Source of the DNA: Pomphorhynchus laevis
Lineage: Eukaryota > Acanthocephala > Palaeacanthocephala > Echinorhynchida > Pomphorhynchidae
Reading direction: 5' to 3'
DNA: 64,000 bases
Assembly (NCBI GenBank): GCA_012934845.2
Contig: WNNJ02000891.1
Span: forward strand, 1 to 64,000
Shown: piece by piece, positions 31,787-41,279 of the stretch
How the letters are laid out: each line of letters opens with the position of its first letter
How positions within the stretch are numbered: position 1 is the first letter of the stretch
Made by a program: the position numbers and the translations under genes
The notes under the pieces: model-generated
What the model saw: the letters and a program-made list of their open reading frames with translations, nothing else
Told to the model about the DNA's origin: nothing
Databases searched by the model: none

Positions 31787-34626
31787 TCGATCTCGCTCCT
31801 AAGCATACTTTTCGTCTTAGTCTATTCAATACTCGCTCCATTCTTCATAAAGCTGATATGCTTCTCGATATCTTCGATCAATTATCTATCGATATTCTCT
31901 GCATTACCGAATCCTGGCACACTGACTCCAACGATCTTGCTATTCGTCGTCTATGTCGCTCTGGTTGTTCTCTAGTTGAATCAGCTCGTCAAATTACATC
32001 TCATACATCTACTGCGTCTAACCATGGCGGTATTGTTGCCATTGCTCGTCACCCAATGTCTTTACGTAAAATCAACGTTAACATCCGTTACACCTCGTTC
32101 GAATTACTCATATGCAGATTATCAACGCCTTTCCCTCTGGAACTTGTGATTGTATACCGTCCAGGTTCAGTTGCCCCATCACGTATCTTCTTTAACGACC
32201 TTGCAGATCTAATGTCTCACTGTTCATTGTCTTATACTCCTTCTTTTGTTCTCGATGACTTTAACATTCGTCTTGATCGCCCGTCTGACTCTGACTCTAT
32301 CACTTTAACTAATCTTTTTTCTGATTTTAACTATAAATTACTTTCAACAAGCCCAACTCATATTCTCGGCGGTGCTCTCGACATCATTGCTGTTCCTAAC
32401 TGCTTCAATGACTATACCTCCTTGTCAATTACTGATCCTGGTTTGTCCGATCATTTCCTTGTCACTCTTACTCTTACTCGTCCCCATCCTCCTTCTCCGC
32501 CTTTACCATTATCTACACCAAGTCGACCCTGGAAGCTTCTCGATATCCCTATTCTCTGCACAGCCTTACTCAATTCTTCACTCTTTTCACTTCCTCTTAA
32601 CTATCTCTCTCCCGATGATCTCTGCATTCTGTTTGATTCTGAACTTACGTCGATCCTCAATAACCTTCTGCCTAGTCGACTTCGACGTTCCCAGCGCTTG
32701 CGCCATGCTCCCTGGTTCGATTCTGACTGTAGTCTTTCTAAGCGTCGACTCCGTCACTCTTTTCGTATGTATAAACGCTTTCTTAAACGTTCACCCAACT
32801 CACTCCCTCCAAATCTTCGTGATTCCTACTTTTCTCAACGCCGTTCACATCTCATTCTTATACGTACTAAACGTACTCTCTTTTGGCGAAATCAACTCGA
32901 GTCATCTTCCAACTCGAAATCTCATTGGAAAATCTTAAACTCAATTCTTTCACGATCATCTACCCCTTGTAATATAAATCCTGATGAATTTTCTTCTTAT
33001 CTACAAACTAAGCTATCTAATTTACTTTCCCTACTACCCATAGCCCCCTTGTACCCACTCTTATCTTTAAATACTTCCCTCCCAGAACTATTCCACCTTC
33101 TTCCCGTTTCGTCTGATGAAGTTTCTTCGGTTCTGCTGTCATTACCTAATAAAACCTCTCCTTCTGACCCAATTCCCACTCACTTACTTAAAAATATCTG
33201 CACTTTTATCTTACCCTTCCTAACCACATTGTTCAACTCGTCCATCCGTAGCTGTACATTTCCTTCCATCTGGAAATGCGCCACTGTTCGTCCTATCATC
33301 AAAAAGCAATCTCTCGACTCTTCACTACCATCTTCGTACCGTCCAATCTCACTTCTCCCAACCCTCTCTAAACTCCTTGAGCGTCTCGTTCTTAAGCAAG
33401 TTAATACATATCTCTATTCCTCTAACTTATTTCCTCCCTTCCAAGCCGCTTTTCGCTCTAATTACTCTACCGAAATTGCATGTCTTAAAGTTTATAACGA
33501 CTTACTCATATCGCGCGATCATAAATTATGTAGTGTCATAGTTTCTCTTGATCTATCGTCTGCTTTTGACATCGTCGATCACTCGATTCTTCTCCATCGC
33601 CTTCGTCATGATTATGGCTTCTCTTTACCCACTGTATCATGGTTTTCTTCATATCTGTCAAACCGTACATTTCGCGTATATTCTAACTCTTCTCTCTCCC
33701 ATCCTTCGTCCATTCCGTCCGGTGTTCCGCAAGGCTCCGTATTAGGCCCTATACTTTTCTCTCTTCTTCTTGGTGATTTGTCTTCGATTTCTCATAAATT
33801 TAACTTCCATGTTATGCAATATGCTGATGACATTCTCATCTATGCTCATGCACCTGTTTATCGTATTCGCGATCTTAGTGTTTCTGCTTCCGACTGTCTT
33901 GTCTCAATTTCCAATCATCTTTCTTCTCTTCGCCTTTCTCTGAATCCTGATAAATCCAAAATTATGTGGATCCTACCTCGACGCCTCGGCTTCGAACCTC
34001 CCTCCGTATCATTAAATTCTACAATTCTTCCTATCGTTGATAATCTCGTTTTCCTAGGCTTCCATTTTGACAACCGACTTTCACTTAAACCTTTCGTTAG
34101 AGATAAAGTACGCTCATCTACCTTGATACTCCGCAACCTCCGTCAAGTTCGTAGATTGATCGATTTCCCTTCTTGTATGACTCTCATATCATCTCTCCTT
34201 TTTTCTAGACTCGATTATTGTGTTAGTCTATTTTCCAACTCACCTAAATCCACTCTTCTTCCACTACAACGCATCGTCAACGCAGCTGTCCGAATTTTCC
34301 TCCGTCTTCGTCGTTTTGATTACACATCCTACCATCTTGCTTCTCTCGATTTGCCTACAATTTATTGTCGTGTTCAAATTCGTCTTCTTATCGTTGCTTT
34401 CCGCCTTGTAACTTCTCATACCCTTTCATTTCTCAAACGTCCTTTTCTTGATAATTCTCGTCCTGTTTACTGTTCCTTGCGTTCCTGTAATTCCCTTCTT
34501 TTACATGTCCCAAACTACTCTACCTCCTTTGGACTCCGCTCCTTACTGTTGGCTGCTCCTCTATCGTGGAACCATCTGCCCATTCATATACGCCAATCAA
34601 CTTCCCTGCAGTGCTTCAAACGATAA
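31750..34626 (+). CDS. L2A-4 ORF2: intact AP endonuclease-reverse transcriptase, 958 aa
   Basis: The only full-length, uninterrupted ORF2 in the window. Endonuclease (about 1-240): N27 in FNTRS, E54 in CITESWH, SSNHGGIVAIARHP-type loop, VYRPGS, DDFNIRLDRP (other copies have GDFN), GGALDIIAVP and ITDPGLSDHFLVTL. These form the nicking domain for target-primed reverse transcription. RT (about 470-780): SYRPISLLPTLSKLLERLV, FRSNYSTEIACLKVYND, motif A SLDLSSAFDIVDHSIL, motif B SGVPQGSVLGPILF, motif C Y691-A-D-D694. C-terminal tail to residue 958, no RNase H. GDFN to DDFN near residue 178 might affect nicking. Near identity with L2A-2 indicates recent activity. Assigned to L2/CR1 type of the Jockey superfamily by motif style; the exact clade needs a tree. 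Confidence 0.9.
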   Translation: MASHLSPLSSSLVDLAPKHTFRLSLFNTRSILHKADMLLDIFDQLSIDILCITESWHTDSNDLAIRRLCRSGCSLVESARQITSHTSTASNHGGIVAIARHPMSLRKINVNIRYTSFELLICRLSTPFPLELVIVYRPGSVAPSRIFFNDLADLMSHCSLSYTPSFVLDDFNIRLDRPSDSDSITLTNLFSDFNYKLLSTSPTHILGGALDIIAVPNCFNDYTSLSITDPGLSDHFLVTLTLTRPHPPSPPLPLSTPSRPWKLLDIPILCTALLNSSLFSLPLNYLSPDDLCILFDSELTSILNNLLPSRLRRSQRLRHAPWFDSDCSLSKRRLRHSFRMYKRFLKRSPNSLPPNLRDSYFSQRRSHLILIRTKRTLFWRNQLESSSNSKSHWKILNSILSRSSTPCNINPDEFSSYLQTKLSNLLSLLPIAPLYPLLSLNTSLPELFHLLPVSSDEVSSVLLSLPNKTSPSDPIPTHLLKNICTFILPFLTTLFNSSIRSCTFPSIWKCATVRPIIKKQSLDSSLPSSYRPISLLPTLSKLLERLVLKQVNTYLYSSNLFPPFQAAFRSNYSTEIACLKVYNDLLISRDHKLCSVIVSLDLSSAFDIVDHSILLHRLRHDYGFSLPTVSWFSSYLSNRTFRVYSNSSLSHPSSIPSGVPQGSVLGPILFSLLLGDLSSISHKFNFHVMQYADDILIYAHAPVYRIRDLSVSASDCLVSISNHLSSLRLSLNPDKSKIMWILPRRLGFEPPSVSLNSTILPIVDNLVFLGFHFDNRLSLKPFVRDKVRSSTLILRNLRQVRRLIDFPSCMTLISSLLFSRLDYCVSLFSNSPKSTLLPLQRIVNAAVRIFLRLRRFDYTSYHLASLDLPTIYCRVQIRLLIVAFRLVTSHTLSFLKRPFLDNSRPVYCSLRSCNSLLLHVPNYSTSFGLRSLLLAAPLSWNHLPIHIRQSTSLQCFKR

Positions 34627-34737
34627 ATCCGATCCCATTTGAACAATTTATGTTTGACTTTTTCATTTTTGTTTGTGGACTTGTAAGCGTACAGCTTGTA
34701 CGCATTTGCCACATTAAAAAAATTGTATTATTATTAG

Positions 34738-36010
34738 GAATACGAGATTATCAACGATAGGAAGAATTGTGTAATTTAATGATACGGAGGGAGGTTCTAA
34801 GCCGAGGCGTCGAGGTAGGATCCACATAATTTTGGATTTATCAGGATTCAGAGAAAGGCGAAGGGAAGAAAGATGATTGGAAATTGAGACAAGACAGTCG
34901 GAAGCAGAAACACTAAGATCGTGAATACGATAAACAGGTGCATGAGCATAGATGAGAATGTCATCAGCATATTGCATAACATGAAAGTTAAATTTATGAT
35001 AAATCGAAGACAAATCACCGAGAAGAAGAGAGAAAAGCATAGGGCCTAATACGGAGCCTTGTGGAACAACGGACGGAATAGACGAAGGATGGGAGAGAGA
35101 AGAGTTAGAATAGACGCGAAATGTACGGTTTGATAGATATGAAGAAAACCATGATACAGTGGGTAAAGAGAAGCCATAATCATGACGAAGGCGATGGAGA
35201 AGAATCGAGTGATCGACGATGTCAAAAGCAGACGATAGATCAAGAGAAACTATGACACTACATAATTTATGATCGCGCGATATGAGTAAGTCGTTATAAA
35301 CTTTAAGACATGCAATTTCGGTAGAGTAATTAGAGCGAAAAGCTGTTTGGAATGGAGGAAAAAAGTTGGAGGAATGAAGATATGTATTAACTTGCTTAAG
35401 AACGAGACGCTCAAGGAGTTTAGAGAGGGTTGGGAGAAGTGAAATAGGACGGTACGAAGATGGTAGTGAGGAGTCGAGAGATTGCTTTTTGATGAGAAGA
35501 CGAACAGTTGCGCATTTCCAGATTGAAGGAAATGTACGGCTACGGATGGACGAGTTGAACAATGTGGTTAGGAAGGGTAAGATAGAGGAGCAGATATTTT
35601 TAAGCAAGTGAGTGGGAATTGGGTCAGAAAGAGAGGTTTTATTAGGTAATGACAGCAGAACCGAAGAAACTTCATCAGACGATACGGTAAGAAGGTGGAA
35701 TAGTTCTGGGAGGGAAGTATTTAAAGATAAGAGTGGGTACAAGGGGGCTATGGGTAGTAGGGAAAGTAAATTAGATAGCTTAGTTTGTAGATAAGAAGAA
35801 AATTTATCAGGATTTATATTACAAGGGGTAGATGATCGTGAAAGAATTGAGTTTAAGATTTTCCAATGAGATTTAGAGTTGGAAGATGACTCGAGTTGAT
35901 TTCGCCAAAAGAGAGTACGTTTAGTACGTATAAGAATGAGATGTGAACGGCGTTGAGAAAAGTAGGAATCACGAAGATTTGGAGGGAGTGAGTTGGGAGA
36001 ACGTTTTAGG
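34738..36010 (-). mobile_element. L2A-5, RT part
   Basis: The minus-strand RT of L2A-5 from the CCTAGG break (34738) to the endonuclease-RT linker. The frame 35742-34714 is open from LLSLNTSLPELFHLL through SSYRPISLLPTLSKLLERL, motif A, VPQGSVLGPMLF and YADD (about 34970) to PIVDNLVFL, and then ends because the element is cut by L2A-4. At 36010 the match stops within KRSPNSLPPNLRDSYFSQ (linker), where the duplicated cassette 36011-36742 is spliced in. Confidence 0.85.
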
Positions 36011-36283
36011 AGGAGGAAAAAAAGCCGTAATCATAACGAAGGCGAGAAAGGAGGACGGAGTGGTCGACAATGTCGAATGCGGAGGAGAGGTCGAGGGAGA
36101 TGAGAACACTATATAGAGCCTTGTCTCGAGAAATGTGTAAGTCGTTGTACACTTTTATGCATGCGATTTCTGTCGAGTGATTAGAGCGGAAAGCGGATTG
36201 GAAAGGAGGGTACAGATTGGATGAGGAGAGATAAGCGTTGATTTGTATTAAGATGAGGCGTTCTAAGAGCTTAGAAAGAGTAT
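36011..36283 (-). mobile_element. L2B RT fragment in the duplicated cassette (copy 1)
   Basis: Minus-strand L2B RT sequence covering the motif A neighbourhood (RNHSTEIACIKVYND, SLDLSSAFDIVDH). It is the same segment as 39720-39985 with only a few differences, including the join to the AT-rich block that follows (TATTAATATAAGATTTAATG). The left join to L2A-5 is at an AGG microhomology. Confidence 0.8.
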
Positions 36284-36742
36284 TAATATAAGATTTAATG
36301 TTAAATATAAATATAATGTTATAATAATAAATATAGCCGCATTCAAGAGTTTAAATATAACAAAATTTTAACAACGAATGTGAAAAAACAACGAGTAAAT
36401 TATGATCGATTGAGCTGTGTGATATTCTCGATGCATGACTTAAATTTTTAAATAAATAAGATAAATTTATTTTGAGTGGCAAATGCGTGCTAACGGCGCA
36501 CATACAATCCCACTAATAATAATTTTACAGACGAATTTAGTGTGCTTGTTCAGTCCATTCGTTATTATTGTTCGTTCTGCTTTTTCGTTAAGCTTGATCG
36601 TTCAGTTCGTTCAGTTTGTTCGTTTAGTTCGTTCGTTTAGTTCGTTCGTTCACTTCATTAGTCCGTTTTTTAGTTCGTTCGTTCAGTCATTTTGTTCAGT
36701 CCGTGTGTTCATTCCGTTCGCTCAGTCTGTGCGTTCAGTCCG
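36284..36742 (-). repeat. Duplicated AT block plus L2C 3' end with (GTTCGTTCA)n, copy 1
   Basis: AT-rich block 36284-36460, then the minus-strand L2C 3' end (TTTATTTTGAGTGGCAAATG at about 36468) with its downstream UTR rich in GTTCGTTCA/GTTCAGTCC words (36540-36742). It matches 39986-40440. After 36742 the sequence returns to L2A-5 endonuclease. About 55 bases of L2A-5 are missing at the insertion relative to L2A-3. Confidence 0.75.
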
Positions 36743-39050
36743 TCAGAATCGAACCAGGGAGCATGGCGCTAGCGCTGGGAACGCCGAAGTCGACTAGGCA
36801 GAAGGTTATTGAGGATCGACGTAAGTTTAGAATCAAACATAATGCAGGGATCATCGGGAAAGAGATAGTTAAGAGGAAGTGAAAAGAGTGAAGAATTGAG
36901 TAAGGCTGTGCAGAGAACAGGGATATCGAGAAGCTTCCAGTGTCGACTTGGCGTAGATAATGGTAAGGCGGAGAAGCAGGATGGGGGCGAGTAAGAGTAA
37001 GAGTGACAAGGAAATGATCGGACAAACCAGGATCAGTAATTGACAAGAAGGTATAGTCATTGAAGCAGATAGGTACAGCAATGATGTCGAGAGCACCGCC
37101 GAGAATATGAGTTGGGCTTATTGAAAGTAATTTATAGTTAAAATCAGAAAAAAGATTAGTTAAAGTGATAGAGTCAGAGTCAGCAGGGCGATCAAGACGA
37201 ATGTTAAAGTCACCGAGAACAAAAGAAGGAGTATAAGACAATGAACAGTGAGACATTAGATCTGCAAGGTCGTTAAAGAAGATACGTGATGGGGCAACTG
37301 AACCTGGACGGTATACAATCACAAGTTCCAGAGGGAAATGCGTTGATAATCTGCATATGAGTAATTCGAACAAAGTGTAACGGATGTTTACGTTGATTTT
37401 ACGTAAAGATATTGGGTGACGAGCAATGGCAATAATACCGCCATGGTAATACGCAGTAGATGTATGAGATGTAATTTGACGAGTTAATTCAACTAGAGAA
37501 CAACCAGAGCTACATAGACGACGAATAGCAGATCGTAGGAGTCAGAGTGCCAGGATTCGGTAATGCAGAGAATATCGATAGATAATTGATTAAAGATATC
37601 AAGGAGCATATCGGCTTTATGAAGAATGGAGCGAGTGTTTAATAGACTAAGACGAAAAGTATGCTTAGGAGCGAGATCGACTAGCGAAGAAGACAAGGGG
37701 GAGAGATGGGACGCCATCGAATTTTTGGCCTTGTGTGACAACGTGAAAATTTCCGTTGATTTTACGTGTAGATAAGGATGACTCACCGTTTGTTTCACGT
37801 CGATGTTTTTAAATGCGAGCTAAATTGAGCTGGGCAATATCAGAAGTGGAACGGTCAGGAAAGATACGGCAAGTAGATGAAGTGGTAAGAAGTTTAAAAC
37901 GTTGGGTGAGTACCGAAGAGGCATGTGAACTATGTCGGAAAAAGATTTTTAAGAGTGGAGGGCTGAGATGATTGGATTTAGTGGATTTGTTTAAACGAAT
38001 AAAGGATACAGGAGCGATATTATTGAAGAGTGATGGGTTATTATCATGAAGAATGGTTGCTAGGATAGACCTGTAAGCAGATACATCATCATCGAGGCGA
38101 GATTGTGGACAAGCAGATTCGGAAAGCTTTAAGTTTGATATGATTATACAGCGATCGCGCGAGGGAAAACGATTTCGTGGAAGTGGTGGACGGACAGAGC
38201 TGGTAGGAGTCGAGGTAGATGAGCAGATAGAAGTGGAAATGACAGGGGTGCTTGATAAAGAATTAATATTGGTTGGAGCAAGTGTGACAGGAGCGGGGTG
38301 TTGAATCGGTTGATCAGAGATGTGACTGGATATGATTTTAAATGAAGGATGTAAATTATTTGGAAGTGTTACGTGGGAGGTAGAGTAAGGAGAATTAAAA
38401 TAGGTTGGGGCATGAGTGACAGGAATGGAGTGTTGAATCAGTTGATCGGAAATGTTACTGGAAATGATTTTGATGGAAGTGTGTAAATTATTGAGAGGTG
38501 ATACAGGGGAGGTCGTTTAAGAAGTACGTGAGGAGAATAAAGAAGTTTGAGATTTAATGGGATTGGGGGAGGAATAGGAAAGAGGAGGTACGAGATGAAA
38601 AACTTTACCGTTAGCATTGTTAGAATGAAAAAGATTAATGGAAGTTTGGTACGTAGTTAAACGAGGAGTGTGTGAGAGAGTAGGTTCAATAATGGGATTA
38701 TATGATGCGAAGTCAGGTGTTGATGCGAGGGAAACATCTAAAACAGCATTGGTCTGAGTGGTCTTGTGTGATACAGGAGTAGAGGAGCAGGATAACTGTA
38801 GTAGTCGTACTGATGTACAAAAACCGCAAGTGAAATGTTTACGTTTATACACCGAGTGGTCGGATATTTTAACACGAACAAGTGTCCATACATCGCAATC
38901 TTTGGAATCGCATCCAACTTCAAAGCTGGTATAACCATCATTGCATTCCGATGTGGAAGATTCTTGATCAGGAACAGGGATCTGAGATCGCGCTTTTTTA
39001 GGCATGACCTTTTATCGATAGATTGAGCTCAATCCGCGAGCGTAGCGAGC
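36742..39050 (-). mobile_element. L2A-5, 5' part (endonuclease, ORF1, leader)
   Basis: Minus-strand continuation of L2A-5: linker and endonuclease (37373-36735 frame: LLICRLSTHFPLELVIVYRPGS, LGDFNIRLDRPADSDS), the ORF2 start region (37798-37493, MASHLSPLSSSLVDL at 37714), ORF1 C-terminal domain (about 38200-37790), ORF1 repeats and N-terminus (ATG 39005), leader with ATTGAGCTCAAT. It is very similar to L2A-3 through its whole length, including two ORF2 frame changes. Broken in about four places besides the insertions. Confidence 0.85.
38517..39005 (-). pseudogene. L2A-5 ORF1 N-terminal part with PHD-like finger (162 aa open)
   Basis: ATG at 39005. MPKKARSQIPVPDQESS, then ECNDGYTSFEVGCDSKD, CDVWTLVRVKIS and FTCGFC: spacing C-x-n-C-x4-C-x2-W ... 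C-x2-C resembles a PHD finger, but the His/Cys after Trp are replaced (TLVRV), so one zinc site may be lost in this subfamily. It then runs through a Ser/Thr-rich linker. In L2A-3 the same stretch is broken inside the finger. The frame ends at 38517 (TSS then stop); the repeats and C-terminal domain follow in another frame. From family knowledge, PHD/ESSS fingers in LINE ORF1 proteins are thought to guide chromatin or protein contacts. Confidence 0.65.
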
Positions 39051-39330
39051 GGAACTGACAGGAATAATCTGGAACTGACAGGAATAATCTGGAACTGACA
39101 GGAATAATCTGGAACTGACAGGAATAATCTGGAACTGACAGGAATAATCTGGAACTGACAGGAATAATCTGGAACTGACAGGAATAATCTGGAACTGACA
39201 GGAATAATCTGGAACTGACAGGAATAATCTGGAACTGACAGGAATAATCTGGAACTATTTAAAAGTTTTAAATAATCTGGAACTGTTTATATTTTTTAAT
39301 AATCTGGAACTGTTTATAATCTGGAACTGA
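39051..39330 (-). repeat. 20-bp tandem array of L2A-5 (10 perfect copies plus variants)
   Basis: Minus-strand version of the L2A array. Ten head-to-tail units of GGAACTGACAGGAATAATCT (39051-39250) are followed by longer, AT-expanded variants containing TAATCTGGAACTGTTTATA (39251-39330). The array stands directly upstream of ORF1 ATG 39005, as in L2A-3. Copy number 10 versus 19 shows rapid length change. Confidence 0.9.
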
Positions 39331-39334
39331 GACA

Positions 39335-39985
39335 AAAGATACAATGGGAGGAGATATGCTTGTTTACGGCGAAGGATCCACATTATTTTGGACTTTTCGT
39401 CGTTTAGAACGAGATGGAGATTGGAGAGACGTTTGTAGATAGAAGAAAGACAGTTGGAGGCAGAAATGCCGATATCGTGTATGCGATGTGCGGGTGCATG
39501 AGCATAGATTAGAATGTCATCAGCGTATTGCATGACGTTAAAGGTGTAAGGTTTGATAAATGGAGAGAGATCGCCAAGCAAAAAAGAGAAAAGCAGGGGA
39601 CCAAGGACTGAACCCTTTGGAACCCCGCAAAAAATAGGGATGGGAGGGGAGGATGATGAATTAGAACAGACGCGAAAGGAACGGTCGGATAGATATGAGG
39701 CGAACCAAGCTACGGAGGAGGAAGAAAAGCCGTAATCATAACGAAGGCGAGAAAGGAGGACGGAGTGGTCGACAATGTCGAATGCGGAGGAGAGGTCGAG
39801 GGAGATGAGAACACTATATAGAGCCTTGTCTCGAGAAATGAGTAAGTCGTTGTATACTTTTGTGCATGCGATTTCTGTCGAGTGATTAGAGCGGAAAGCG
39901 GATTGGAAAGGAGGGTACAGATTGGATGAGGAGAGATAAGCGTTGATTTGTATTAAGATGAGGCGTTCTAAGAGCTTAGAAAGAG
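39335..39985 (-). mobile_element. L2B RT fragment (cassette parent copy)
   Basis: Minus-strand L2B RT from the IMWILRRK region (39360) through YADD (about 39528), motif B and motif A to SSNLYPPFQSAFRSNHS and LERLILIQINAYL (39965). The part 39720-39985 plus the following block is the source or sister of 36011-36742. A frame change lies between motif B and the YADD frame (near 39585). It abuts the L2A-5 array on the left. Confidence 0.85.
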
Positions 39986-40164
39986 TATTAATATAAGATT
40001 TAATGTGAAATATAAATATAATGTTATAATAATAAATATAGCCGCATTCAAGAGTTTAAATATAACAAAATTTCAACACCGAATGTGAAAAAACAACGAG
40101 TAAATTATGATCGATTGAGCTGTGTGATATTCTCGATGCATGACTTAAATTTTTAAATAAATAA
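39986..40164. other. AT-rich block of the duplicated cassette (copy 2)
   Basis: Non-coding, starting TATTAATATAAGATTTAATG and leading to the L2C 3' end. Same as 36284-36462. It could be the target DNA into which L2C inserted, copied together with its flanks. Confidence 0.5.
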
Positions 40165-41255
40165 GATAAATTTATTTTGAGTGGCAAATGCGTGCTAACG
40201 GCGCGCTTACAATCCCACTAATAATAATTTTACAGTCGAATTTAGTGTGCTTGTTCAGTCCATTCGTTATTATTGTTCGTTCAGCTTTTTCGTTAAGCTT
40301 GATCGTTCAGTTCGTTCAGTTTGTTCGTTTAGTTCGTTCGTTCACTTCGTTTAGTCCGTTTTTTAGTTCGTTCGTTCAGTCATTTTGTTCAGTCCGTGTG
40401 TTCATTCCGTTCGCTCAGTCTGTGCGTTCAGTCCGTTTGTTCAGTCTTTTCGTTCAGTCTGTTCGTTCAAACCCTTGGTTCAGCATTTTCGTTCGGTCGT
40501 TCGGTCAGACCGTTCGTTCAGATCGTTCGTTCAGCCCGTTCGATCAGAATGTTCGTTCACGACCACAACAAAAGAATCAAAAATCTAAGTCATTTGTCGA
40601 AAAGGTGGTAACGACGGTGGTATTTGAATGTGATAATGGAAGGAGCGCTGGGAGCGTCTTAAGGAAGCTGATTCCAGACAAGTGGAGCGGCGACAGGTAA
40701 GGATCGGAGACCGTAGTTGTTTTAATAATTGGGAACTTTGAGTAAGATGGAATGACGGAAATGCAGAGATATAGAGAGGTGGGGTGAGTGTCGTCTAAAA
40801 ATAGGGTTGATGAACGATGTGTATCCAAGAGCGACGAGATAAGAAGTGATGATAAGAAGGCGGAGTTGGGTGCGGATGTTGATGATGAGCCAGGAGAATT
40901 GAACAATATATTTGGATGTGTGATCTAAGTGACGGAGACGTATTAACGCTCGAATGGCAGAGTATATGATGGATTGTGAGGATAAGATGATTGATTTTAG
41001 AGAATTGGCGAAAAAGCTGATGCAGTAATCTATCTTAGATAAGAGAAGCGATGAAAGAAGATACATACAAGAACGAAAGTCGATAGGGGGGCGGATACGG
41101 CAAATGTCACGGAGAATTAAGTTAGAGGAGCGGATAATTTCATGGACCAAGGGGTTAAGGGAAAGGTTGTTGTCGAAATGGTATCCTAAGAAAGTGAGAT
41201 TATATACTATGGGGATGATTGATGAGGCAAATGATACAGGGGGAGAAGATATTAT
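40165..41255 (-). mobile_element. L2C LINE, 3' part
   Basis: Minus-strand copy of a third, L2B-related family. The 3' end is CATTTGCCACTCAAAATAAA on the minus strand (about 40168-40192), with an imperfect stem GCGCGC/GCACGC. A long UTR of GTTCGTTCA/GTTCAGTCC repeats follows (40250-40560), then the ORF2 C-terminal tail and RT thumb (41279-40577). It is interrupted at 41255 by a CR1 element and continues at 42836. Confidence 0.75.
40220..40560. repeat. (GTTCGTTCA)-type microsatellite in the L2C 3' region
   Basis: About 340 bases dominated by GTTCGTTCA, GTTCAGTCC and GTTCGTTTA words. A shorter copy is at 36540-36742. All frames are open on the plus strand because of the base composition, which produces spurious FSLFVQSVRS-like ORFs; these are not genes. 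Confidence 0.8.
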
Positions 41256-41279
41256 TATTATTAAATACAACAGCAGCAA
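40577..41279 (-). pseudogene. L2C ORF2, C-terminal tail and RT thumb
   Basis: The frame 41279-40722 reads PIVYNLTFLGYHFDNNLSL, ICRIRPPIDFRSCMYLL, KIDYCISFFANSLKSIIL, RALIRLRHLDHTS, corresponding to L2B ILHNLTFLGFHFDDHLSL and following. A frame change near 40735 leads to 40906-40577. It is about as far from L2B as an independent, older family, with many substitutions. Inactive. Confidence 0.7.

Larger units (their letters stand above)
31447..34737 (+). mobile_element. L2-like LINE copy L2A-4, 5'-truncated with intact ORF2
   Basis: Begins inside the ORF1 C-terminal domain (IAPVSFIRLNKS) and is complete to the 3' end: stem-loop at about 34688-34704, CATTTGCCAC, then TTGTATTATTATT. It is inserted into L2A-5 in the opposite orientation at a CCTAGG site. 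The first 30 bases before it (31418-31447) contain short copied words (CCTAG, GGAAGCC), typical of untidy 5' joining. Confidence 0.9.

Noticed and set aside
30822-34626. Reading the minus/plus L2A pair at 30715-34737 as one twin-primed element
   Set aside because: Both parts carry their own complete 3' end with stem-loop, and the minus part continues at 34738 beyond the plus element; nested insertion explains it better.
36483-36797. Open frames rich in FSLFVQSVRS here and at 40188-40700
   Set aside because: Produced by the GTTCGTTCA microsatellite, which lacks stops in several frames; no protein-like composition or start context.
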